From Sthenelais limicola (lineage: Eukaryota; Annelida; Polychaeta; Phyllodocida; Sigalionidae): a stretch of DNA of 64,000 nt. The DNA lies in contig OW804100.1 of NCBI GenBank assembly GCA_942159475.1, forward strand, positions 6,960,127-7,024,126. The letters run 5' to 3'. The notes beneath the pieces were generated by a model that worked only from the letters and a program-made list of their open reading frames with translations, ran no database searches and was not told the DNA's origin. The translations under genes and the position numbers were made by a program. Position 1 is the first letter of the stretch; each line of letters begins with the position of its first letter. This document shows, in pieces, positions 44,893 through 56,300 of this stretch.

Positions 44893-45482
44893 GTAATATA
44901 AAGTGCGTCCACTATTATGGATAATATGTACTGTAAACGTATTAATGTTGGGACTTATGTACACTAATTCTAGAAACTCAGTGTGTTTAAGAGATATGCC
45001 AAGAAACACCAGAATGGCAGATGGTCCCAATCTTGTATGTATTAATGCTTTGCACGACAAGTTAGCTAGATCACCACAATTCCTAGGACCAATAGCCTGG
45101 AATAATCTGCCAAACAATATAAAAGGTTTGGAGTGGACAAAGATAAAGGTCTATCTAAAAACAGCCCTAAGCTGATAGAATGGAATACAAGAATATTGTA
45201 CTGAATATTGTTTAGCTGATGACATGTTACACGACTTACTACAACCAACTGGTAAAGGAATGTCTTACTGAGTGTTTTTATCTGACACGGACAACATCTC
45301 TGTACTTGTTTTAATATGCAGCCAAAAATCAAAAAACATGTATGTATTCGTATCGTATTGTATTAGTCTATACTTGAAGGATAATGTCTTATGTTTTTCT
45401 ATTATGTTTTCATTCATGAGCTTGAAACGTACCAACTTGTTGGAATTGTCTCTTGAAATAAAATTGTTTAAAAAAAAAAAAA
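44890..45482 (+). mobile_element. 5'-truncated LINE, 3' end
   Basis: An open frame ending at 45175 encodes SRNSVCLRDMPRNTRMADG, then SPQFLGPIAWNNLPNNIKG and a stop. The 'R-N-x-x-x-x-x-P...FxGPxxWNxLP' pattern is the usual ORF2 C-terminus of CR1/RTE-like LINEs. About 300 bp of 3' untranslated sequence follow, with AATAAA at about 45459 and a 12-A tail at 45470-45482. Everything upstream of the last 75 codons is lost. Confidence 0.75.
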
Positions 45483-45483
45483 T

Positions 45484-45660
45484 GTTTGCGCAGTATTTAT
45501 TTTCACGCACCACCATTGTGTGTGAAAATAAATCCTGCGCGAAAGGTATAAGTATTGAGAGTGAGGCGTGAGACTTCCTTGCTGCGCGAATTTGAACCTG
45601 CGCGAAATGGTGTCAAAATACTTAGTGCGCGAATTTGTCCGCGCGAGAACAAATGGGTCA
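45484..45660. repeat. Palindromic GCGCGAA-motif repeat
   Basis: 'tgcgcagtatttattttcac' and 'gtgaaaataaatcctgcgcg' form an imperfect hairpin at 45486-45541. 'gcgcgaa' then recurs about four times to 45645. No coding capacity; MITE-like. Confidence 0.55.
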
Positions 45661-45775
45661 GATTCTTAGAAAATGTACAATTCACCTCTACCAATCTGGT
45701 CAAATAACCCACATTTAAGACTAAAATGAGCTTCAAAATGCAGTTTAACATAACAAAACAGATACTTTATAGATC
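45650..45775 (+). repeat. Dispersed repeat R2, copy 3
   Basis: 'agaaaatgtacaattcacct', 'accaatctggtcaaataacc', 'gtttaacataacaaaacaga', as in the other R2 copies. Confidence 0.6.
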
Positions 45776-45779
45776 AACA

Positions 45780-45897
45780 CGATACCAAGTATATCCAGAT
45801 ATTCCCGGTATTCATCAATTTTCAGCCTAATTTTGCAAAATTTCCTAAATGTGTAGAGCTGCCAATTGTACATTTTCTGAAAATCTGTCCCAAATAC
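45780..45897 (+). repeat. 115-bp dispersed repeat, copy 2
   Basis: 'gataccaagtatatccagat' through 'aatgtgtagagctgccaatt' and 'acattttctgaaaatctg'; see 44780-44892. Confidence 0.65.
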
Positions 45898-47215
45898 GTC
45901 AACAGTAAAATGAACCACCTGACTACTTTGAAGCCTCCTACCAATATAAAATAAATAATATCTGATAATAGAATAAAATAATAGCAGATAACTTGCAATA
46001 GTAGGCGCGGGTGGGGGAGGAAACTTTTTTTCTTATTTTTTCTTTAAGGAAACCACCTTCCAGGAACTGAAAAATTGACTATTTCGTAACAATAGTTGTT
46101 TTAAACAAGAGAAATGTTGCTTTTAACGGTTCCTGGTAGGAAAACCTATTTTCCTGCTTTTATTAGCTTTTTTGCCACAAAAACATCAGGCATTGACAAG
46201 CCGTTTTTACTCCCAAGGTTGGTTTTTCTACTTAGGGGTAAATCGGAAACTAATTTTCCTTTTGGCCTTATACATGTGTAAGATGTTACATGGAGGACAG
46301 CGATGCCTTCAGGATAAAACTGAACTGGTGAATCTTGTGATTCAAATTATAGGTTTATTACATTAATTTCTCAAATTGCTTGCTTGATCATGCTCATTCG
46401 CGGGTTCGTAACTGTCAGGGTCTCCGCGCTTTTGGACTGAAGAAATTTAAGGCTTTTCCAGGCCTTTCCAGGCCCAGTTTAGTGATGATACGTGATGATA
46501 CAAACGAACTGACCAACGACAATGACTAGAATGACTCGACAAACGAACAGAATATCTCTTTCTTCTAAACTTAAACTCACTATGTGTAACTATCAACTCT
46601 TCTCTCCAACTAATAACTGTCGCCCATGCACTCCTCCCTTCTGCCTTTCTATTATTAACGCTGTATATATACTAACAACAACTGGCTGAAGATCATGGAA
46701 AACACAACACGTTTAGTCCCCATGACCCTTGTAAATCCTTCTAACAAGAATGCGCTGTATAAATATGCTAATGTAAATCCTTCTTACACGAATGCGCTGT
46801 ATAAATATGTTAAATGTTGGGTGGGGGAACTACTAACTGTTGGGAACTTTAGCTTAAATCGATGTTGACTTTCAGTAGTTGGAGAAATAAAGACTTGTGA
46901 GGATAATATATAAATATGTTAAATATAAGAAATACTTGAGTTCTTTGTACATACTTCTCACTCTATGTGTAATGGTATATTCTCTAACTGCAAGGTTTTT
47001 TTAATTCATATTTCTCTCAAATATTAAAATGATGCCTATCGGATTGCCCCTGATAAAATACATATTTTTTTAACAAATATTCTTGTCAAGTTGAGGTCCA
47101 ATAACAGCAGCAAGGACATGATAATTATTTATATTGCCAATTCCATCGGACATAGCAAAAGCAAAAGTTTATTTGAAATCGAGAAAATATTATTATTTTT
47201 TTTACAGAAACTTAC
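45898..47215. other. Non-coding stretch, possible C2CD3 intron
   Basis: A 42-bp tandem pair (gtaaatccttctaacaagaa...; gtaaatccttcttacacgaa...) lies at about 46730-46813. No further C2CD3 exon was recognised, though the disordered C-terminal part of that protein is poorly conserved and could be missed. Confidence 0.4.
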
Positions 47216-47343
47216 CTTGATTTGTCCCTGGCAGAGACCGTTGAAGTCTATAATGTTATACCAGCCAGCTATTTGACTGAATCCTGACGTCAATGGGGCC
47301 AAATCCACAGAGACAAACCCCAGCACTTTGTCACTAGCTTTAT
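47216..47343 (-). CDS. C2CD3: C2CD3 exon p (C2 domain end)
   Basis: Acceptor cctag and donor AAG/GTAAGT. Encodes [20 protein letters not shown] then [14 protein letters not shown] and CQGQIK. Human C2CD3 has the equivalent GWYNITDFSG. In phase with exon o. Clean. Confidence 0.9.
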
Positions 47344-50300
47344 CTAGGTTGATACAAATTTGAAAATAGAACTTTAGTTACTTTTTAAACTCTGCATTGC
47401 TTGAAGTACGCACAAGATACATCATTTTGGATTCTAGAAAGAAATACTTCTGAACAAACTTCCAATCTATTTTCAAATATAATTTATATTCTATCAAATT
47501 CTACTTACCAGGTTCCGGACGAGCTCCCTCTGGCTTATGCCAAGCTTTGAAAACGAGATTCTGAAGAAGACGAAGTCCTTATTATATATGCATTGACAAG
47601 AGCTTTTATTTACTTGGGCAAGTTGAGCTAATTAGTGTAATATAGGATAAGTGGATTTCCTACAAGTATGATGTTAGAACATGCAAGATGTCAATCGCCC
47701 AATTTCTTAAAATGTTTCAAAACTTTACAAACAAATCACAATATCTTGGAACTAATAACTTCAGGACCAAAGTAGAAGCATTTTCAGCTAAACTAAATCC
47801 ATATGGTCCTGGTATTATTATTTGACACTTTGAAGTGAAGATTTACTGAAAACATTATTTTTTGATGTAAGAATCGTATTACAAGTAGGCCTATATTTTG
47901 TCGAATTTCTTTGAAAGTTAAAAGAAATAATTTCAATCATTTTACATGGGCCTAGTGCAGCTCACATACAGTAAATGGGGAGCACGTGAGGGGGGGGGAG
48001 ATAACACTTGCAGCTAAAAGACAAATAAAACGAACCTTGTTGTCCTGAGTAAGAATACTCTTGTGCAGCCTGGTCTCTCTACCATAGGACCAGATAGGAC
48101 TGTCATTCTTCTCTACCACAGGCGTATACAGAGGCTCCTCCCTCTCCGCCGTCTCACGTAACAGCTGGGCGATCTCTTAAACCCTCTGTAGAAAGCAATC
48201 ATATTGTTACAATGTTAACTAGTTATATACAATCTGTTTTGTGGAAAAATAAATTGCGATAAATCAGTTAAATATATAATATATGCTCCCAACTATGAAT
48301 TCCTCCACATTCATTATTACTAATAAAAAGAGACTCCCAAGAGCATGTATGTTGGGCTATATAATTGTATCACCAAATGAAAAAGAAACAGCCAAATTAG
48401 AAACATTCGATAAGAACAAAAACAAGAAAAAGAACACAACAACATTAACAAATCAACAACAAGGAAAATGAGAAGCCTCCTTTTCAGTGAGGCGGAAGGT
48501 ACAAAAATACCAAAAAAATAATAAAATTCGAGGAAAGATCACGAGAAAACGAAGCATACTTTATTGGTAAAAACAAGGCCATCGTATCGCGCAATTAAGC
48601 GTTGTAGAAGCCCAGATTAAACGAAATAAAGTTATAATTTTGTTACCAGAAAAAAGACAGGTAAGAATTACGTACGTGGCTCTGTCGGTGACGTGGGAGA
48701 GGTGGTAAGGCCTCTCTACAGAGACGTGCACACAGAATGAGTTTGTCTTATCCACTGTAGGGGGCGACCTCAGCGTGGAGCTGTTCCTCTTGTTAGGGGA
48801 CTTGACTTTAGCAGGAGATCCCACGTGTGGTATCCCACATGCCTCCTCATTTTCTGACTGTAATAGATTTATTTAGTTATTATTGGAGGAAACTATATAT
48901 GTCTTCAACATCTCTCCGTGTGATGTATATTGTTTATATATTAATATTGTTTATCAATGTATCCACCAGGTGGCACCTCGCACGCTGCAGGTCCACCCCA
49001 CCTTCCACCTCACTTGGCTGTTTGGCACCGGTTGTATCGCACCTTTTTCTTTTTGGACTCTAATTCACTTGGACCCACTTTATTGGACTATATTCCATAA
49101 TGCCTCACTGTGGCGGCTGTAGCCGCATACATGAGCGCCCCTGTGGTGCTACTGTGTGTATGTATTTGAAAAAGGCTGAGAAACTTTGTAAGGAGAATGG
49201 TGCAAGTGCCGACGACTTTGAGGAGTATTTGCCAGAGATTGATCCTGATGATAGAGAGGGGGGGCCAACTACCGGCCCGGCGGTGAAAAGTACAAGGCCT
49301 CTCCACCTAAACCTGGTTCAGATTTGGATACCTGGATTACTACAGACCAGAAGTCTCAGATTGATTTATTAGTTCCGTCATTATCGAATTTGGTCGTTAC
49401 TGGTGGTTTTTGGTCTTTAAGGCTCGTACTTGTGTCTTTTCGACCATCAACAATTACCTATCTGTGATCATCACACTTCACAGGTATTATGGGCATGATA
49501 TTAAATTTCGCGAGTTCTTCCTCATCCAGCTGACTCTGAAAGGAATCAAGCGTCTTCTGGGTGACACTACTATTCCTAAGGAACCCTTGACTGTTAGTGA
49601 ACTGACTCGTGCCCATGACTTGCTACCGGGTGATGTCTACCATGACAATGTGGTTAATAACCATATTCTGTTTTAGAACACTGCTACGGAAATCAAATGT
49701 GGTCCCGGCTCACGAGGTCCCTGACGATCATGTTTTGCTTCGCAAGGACATTGTCTTTACTGAGGATGGGCTAATAGTCCGTGTCAGGTCTACCAAGACT
49801 ATACAGTTCAGGCAACGCCAACTACTTATACCTATCTGCTTCTCGCCTGATCCACGCTTCTGCGTTGTCACCTTGCTTAGACGACACTTTGCTTTGTTCC
49901 CCATGTCACCGGACACCTACCTCTTTTACAAATCTCGCCAAGGTGGTTCCACGCCAGTTTGCTACTCAGATCTTCTGGCCTTTGTCAAATGGGTGGCTCA
50001 AGTTAACGGTAAAGACCCTGCTCTCACTGGAACCCACTCATTTCGCCGAGGTGGTGCCTCCCATCTTTACAGTCTCGGAGTCCCCCTCCAGGACATCAGG
50101 AACTTGGGAGAGTGGCGGAGTTGGGCCGTTTTACTGTATCTGTCCACTCCTCCTGACAGAAAGATGAATCTGGAAAAAACTGTTGCTGCCTCCTTCACTA
50201 CATAAAATGTTTTGGGTTATTGGGCGGTACACAATGTCCGTCACCTTGGTTCCAACATTGCTTGACTCTCGTTTTCCATTACTTGTATTACAATTGCTCC

Positions 50301-53300
50301 TCCTGACTGCAAGAGAATAATTATGTTTGTTTATAAATGTATGACGTAAAACAGAAGACCACAGAAGACTTTGTCTTGATCTAATTGATTCATCGGCTGT
50401 TGTTGACATTTATTTATTCAATTATATTTATTCATTCATTAATTGGATGAATGAATGAATGAATGAATGAATGAATGTGTAGCATTTTTTAAACTTAAGA
50501 TTTAAAGAAAAAAAATAGAAGAAAACATGGATTTCATCACAAGTTGTGAAGAAATATCACCATCGTCAATTATCGAAAGACGACAAAATGGCTAGTAGTA
50601 TCACTTATATATAAGTTTCAGCATACTCCCCATGAAAGGTATACTATAACGCTGCTAATAATAAAGGTAGGTTGAAGTAAACAACGATATTACAGAAACA
50701 CTGGAATTTATATTCTTATCTAAATACATGAATATCTGATTATTCATTTTTTGCCACATGTTTTTATTCATTAAAGTATAGGAATTCAAATACCGAAGAC
50801 TTGCATTCTGCTGTATGGGGTTTCATGGATACGTGGGCACGGATACAGGCACCTCCCAGGTTGGCCGATCCAGGCTTGAACAATGGGTAAACTCCACTGC
50901 AGACAAAACAAGGAGAGGAAGAATATCATAACTATCAGTTCAAATTTCCATCTTAAGTAGGCAAAATCCTTTACGAAATTAGATCAACGATCCAGTACCA
51001 TGATTGAATGGACGGATGCAGACTTGAGATATCCCACTATGTATCACACATGGTTATTAATACTTACATGGGAAACTTGATTAAAACTCCCTATTAATCC
51101 TGTATCTAGCAAACAACTACCATAGATGTTGGGAGGAGTGCTGCCAACCGATTGAGTTTCAAGTAGATGAGTTTAGTTACTTGGTTGAAATGAGAGGGCT
51201 GTTGGGTTGAAAAATGCACTTTTTATTTGGACCTTAACTGGTCACTTAACTACCATAGATGTTTTTGCGAACCAATACAGGTGTTATGGAAGCTGCATGA
51301 AGGAGGATAAATGTGCGAGATGTATAACATGTGACACTCAACCTTTTCAGAATGAGTGGATCCTCACGTGCGATATAAAACATATCGCACCACATGTTCG
51401 CCGTTTTTCCAGTGGGCGACATCAAAGAATCAGTCGCCTATCATTGGAAAAATCCAATCATCACCGACGGAGTGGGGAGACTGGACGAGCACAACTGACC
51501 GCTATTCCGTAGGAATAGCTTTGCTATGATTATCAAGTCACGTGACCGGTTGACCTCCCGAGAGGAGAAACCTATATATACCGACACTGCCTTCCGAAGG
51601 CCTGTTTCAGTGCTTTATTTTTTTATGGAACTTTCTAGCCGATCCCAGAAGCTAGACTGAGCCAAGGGGAGCCAAGTTCAAATGGGAACATGTGTTACTT
51701 ACTGAATAATTAAAAAGTTATCGCTAACTGCAGATTCGAATCGAGAGCTCTAAGCAATGGCCGCCATATCAACAGTGAAGTAGCTGGAAAGAAGTCACTG
51801 AGACTCTAAGCCAATCAGATCATCAGAAGCGATCACGTGACCATGTGCGCAATGACATCATATATTGCGGCAGGTCGGGGAAGCCCTCCGATCAGAAAAA
51901 CAAAGCTCATAGCCTGTTGCAGGTAGAAAATCCGGGATTATCATTTATTCCATTAAAAAGGTAACAAACTATAGATTCTTCTGCTAAAATCTTAGTGTCT
52001 GCTGGTCGTTGGGTTGGTTGAACCCATACGACCTGAGCAGACAAACTCAAAGCAAAACGTCTGCACGAGAACGGTCGAAGCCATGCCGGCTTCAAGCAGC
52101 TAGAAATAGTCTAGTAATCGGGATTCCCGGCTGGTTTGCGAGGGCTGTTTTCACGACGATGCTTCATTTGTATATATAAAAACAATATTAGGCGGTCAGA
52201 TCTGCTGAAATAGGTCTAAAATCAATACAATTCAAGGCGGTACACTTTCTGGATGTATAAACTTCAAACGTTTTGATCAAAATCTTAAAGTATTAAATCA
52301 TAAACAAAACAATAAAGTATATATATTTCTGCTATTCATTAGCAGTTTATATATTTTGCAAGGGGCTTAGGTGTTCAGAACTACTACCCAACTCCAATAT
52401 GCAATTGGAAACTCCTCATAATAGAAACCATCACTCACTTACGCACTCCTCTCCTTGGAGTACACTCAACAGCTCTCATGCCACATAAGGGGCCGACAAG
52501 AATTAGAATTAGAATTAAAATAGTGACTACAACACTCATAGCAACCCACTCAATAGAGCACCACACTCACCTGACCCTATGCTGCCTGCGCCTATGGTCA
52601 GCCAGACTGTCCAGTTCTATGTAGGCGGTACCCAGCAGCTTGTCTCTGTTTTGTGTCCGGCTTGTGTCCGTCTCAGGCGACTTTTGCTGGAAGGTCAGCC
52701 ACACCTGGATCTCCAGCTTCTCTTCGTTCAGGTACCTGAGGGGAGGAAGGGTTCAACAATATAAAAGAAATAATGTTGTGATGTTGAAAATAGTGCATTA
52801 TACATAGGCAGAAATTATCTTAAAACGACGAGCTCGGTGTTAAAGCTTTTATTAACGAAGTCTTCATGAGGTATAGGTCTATTCAATATAATGCATCGTT
52901 TGTCGGTAAATAAAATGCCTGTGTGAAAGTAGACAAGTATGTGAAAGAGTTGAAAAAGATCTGAAGAAATGACATTTGTACACAGTAATATATATGTAAG
53001 AAGAGATCTAAAAGCTCTTGAGCATGTGTAAGATGGGTAAGGGAGAGAGAAAAAAAATATACATAAGGGACGCGATTTACCGAACATTAGAATTGTAAAA
53101 GCCCCGATGGCAGGTTAGGTCGAATAAAAACTTTTTTGAAAAAAAAATTAAAAAGTGCATTATATCAATATTGCAGTCGTGGTATAACTTCTAGTGAGAT
53201 CTATAAAATTAAAATGTTTAAATATATCATGAATTAGGATTTACCAGTTGTATGGAGCACTGGAGGGTAGCACCAAAGTTTTAGTGTGGAGAAGGTCCGA

Positions 53301-56300
53301 GAAGGTCGCATGTAACGTAGCCTTCATCATTCTCCTCAGCATGAACCATCTTAGATGAAACTGCGTCTGAAAAATATCGGGGTTGTTAATATAATTTAAC
53401 GGCATGTTCTAGGTTATCATATTCACCACAAAAAGATAAGGGAAATGGTATATAAGATTATATCTATATTATGCATGGCGGGGGTTTGGGAAAGACCATT
53501 ATTTGGTGTGACAAGTAGCGACACATGGTGGTCGTGGCAGTGGCGGTACCAGGGGGGGGGGCTGGGGGGCACCGGCCCCCCCTAGACCCCTTAAAAGTCC
53601 TCTGTGCCCCCCTACCTCCGAGGGTCAGGGGGCCACTAAAGTCCTGATAAGGGCCCCTGCAGTAGCCTGTATTCACTGCCAAAATTTGCACTTTCCTTCA
53701 AATTCCTGACTCTACAACACTCCCAAAAACCCCATTTAATGTGGGAAATCGTTCAGTAGATTGAGGGTCTCTGAGAAAAATCAATAAACAATAATTAAAC
53801 TGAAAACTATCTAACTTAATAATTCTTTTAACATTTAACTTGCATATTTTACTTGCTTCACATAATTGTGTTTGATGTAAAACATGTTTATGGGTGTGAG
53901 CACAATTTTTCCAGTAGGGCCTGTATTCAAAAAGCAATTTGAGCCCCTGTTAACCCTCAGGAGGTTTGTACAGGGGCCTCAAATTTGAGATGGTTTCAAA
54001 ATTGGCATTCAAACAATATTTGTTCACAATTTGTACAATTCAAGATTTTCCAGTTAATTCCGTTTCCCAAGAGAAATGATGACAGGGTCTTTTAAAATGT
54101 GTGAATTTTATCTTCTCAAAAATATATATTAGAGGGTTGCCGTTTTTCTTAGACAACTTAAAGTAGTGGGACTCTATTTCATTGTCATTAGGTAAAGTAA
54201 CTGTTATGAACTGCGATGGCATTCCAAACAGGCACATTTTGGAAGATTTTGACCTCAAGTGTGCCCCCCCTAGACCCCTCTTCTGGTACCGCCCCTGCGT
54301 GGTAGTTCAGTTGGTAATGATTAAGTAACGTAATACGGAGGTCACGGAGCCGGGAAGTCGTATTCCAAAATGTGGTAACGCAGTATTTTCTACTAATATC
54401 ATTTCTTTAGATTGATATACTTTCTCTTTAGATTACCTTGAGAGAAAGTTTAACTACTGGTGTTCCCATTCAGATTTTTAAAAGAAATTGTTTTGAGCAT
54501 TAAATAAAAATGTCATATGGAGTACTTCTGTCATAGAACTTGTATCTAGCGTATATATGAGCCTGTTTATCCAGAACGGTCTGTCCAGCGAGGAGAACAC
54601 TGGCCAAAGGGCAGGAGAGGAAATCCACACTCACAACCACTTCATAGTAGCCATCTGCTTCATCTGAAAGAAAACATTTCTATTAGAATAATAGTCTATC
54701 TATCTATTTATCTATCTATCTACGTGTATCTACCTATCCATCTCTATCTACATATGTGAGGATATAGATAGAAGATGTGGAGATAGAAAGGAAGAGAGAG
54801 ATATTAGATAACTAGAAAAAGACAGATAGAAGTCTGTAAATATTTTCCAATACATAGAATAAAATATATAAAATTGTAACAGTTTTTCATAAAATATATT
54901 AGTAAACAAAAATTGTTAATCATACCTAGGATATTCTTCTGTTTCACATGTATAGGACTAGCGCAAATCAGATGAACATATGCATATAAATTGAAATGAG
55001 AAATCATTATTAAATACTTTTTAAAAAAAAATCGCCTTTACCTGCTTCCTGCCAGTCCCGCGCTTCTACCTCATACTCAGGCACCCAGCCCTGGCCCACT
55101 GCTTTAGTAGAAAACTTGCGAGCTAGCACCGGCGAAGCCACGCGCAGTGGGCGGGGCTTAGCAGGCACGGTCACGCTTTTACCAGTCAAATAATTACTTT
55201 TATTAGTCAGATTTTAGTACGGACTGTCCACTACTACCTTTATTGACTTAGGACAACCAATTTAAGGTTAGGTTTAGGGTTAGTTATGGTATGGATTTGT
55301 GTTCGTTCATATTCTCTTTGATCTTGACACATCAGTCACAGAAGCCACTCTCAGTCAGCCGGTGCTACCTCACAATTTCTCCCTCCTTGCCACTCCACTC
55401 CCAGCATGCAGCACGCGTTCTCGGTCGTCCTGGTGGGCGAACCAGACATTAATCTCAAGGCCGCCCACCACCCTCTCCAGCCCACGCTGACCATGGAGGC
55501 TGTGCCCCAGTGACTTGGTGGTAGAGGAAGGTTCTGCTCCCCCTCTGGTCTCCGCGGTGTTGACTGCTTGGTCCTTTGTCTTGGTCCCCCAGAAAACTGA
55601 GGGCATGTTTACTGGATACTAGCCGCGAATACCTGGATCAATTTGACTTTTCATTTATCTTTGATTCAATTTTTTTTTTATCAATCACAAACATGTTTTT
55701 GAAAATAAAAACTCTCATCATTTGCTGCATATAATCTGATACTATTGCTGAATGTTACTAAAATAAATTAGATGAATTCGATTTGATTTAGAATAACTTT
55801 TTTCTAAGGTTCTAAGGTGGAGAAGGTTTTATACTTTTTTCTCTAGATAGGAGTACCGCTTTTCGACAAAGCTGCTCTTGGATTCAAACCCAGTGCCGTT
55901 TGGAACCTCATGGATTCGAAGCCAGTACATTATAGCATCGCTCCTCCCTGAAGTGCATGAGAGGAAGAATACCAGCATTACTGTGAACAGTAAGAGTTAA
56001 AACTGAACCCACCTGTTCACTTCTTGATAAGGTCTACCAGTGGTACAGTGACCACACCCAGCAGCACGTCCTCCCCTCTAGCTAGCAGTCTGCGTCCCTT
56101 CACATCTCCTCCAGTGTCATACTCCTGATAGGGGTCTGGAACACAGGTGAGTAAGATAAGATAAGATAAGATAATTCTTTATTTGCCATAAGATGTTTGA
56201 CAAAGAGGTTACGTTCTTCTCGAGAGGAGGTCTTCCCGAACATGCCTTTCTTGATTACCTTTTTTCTTGGTTACATATGACTAAGCTACGGTTATATAAG

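Larger units (their letters stand above)
48940..50205 (+). mobile_element. Stand-alone tyrosine-recombinase element (Crypton-like or DIRS relic)
   Basis: It lies in the intron between C2CD3 exons l and m, on the opposite strand. It holds a small Cys-rich frame, a linker and a tyrosine recombinase, with no reverse transcriptase nearby. Cryptons, DNA elements moved only by a YR, have this content; a broken DIRS-order element is the alternative. Element ends were not located. Confidence 0.55.

Noticed and set aside
51207..51512. 101-codon Cys-containing frame in a C2CD3 intron
   Set aside because: It spans the two hairpins, has no known motif, and looks like a chance frame.
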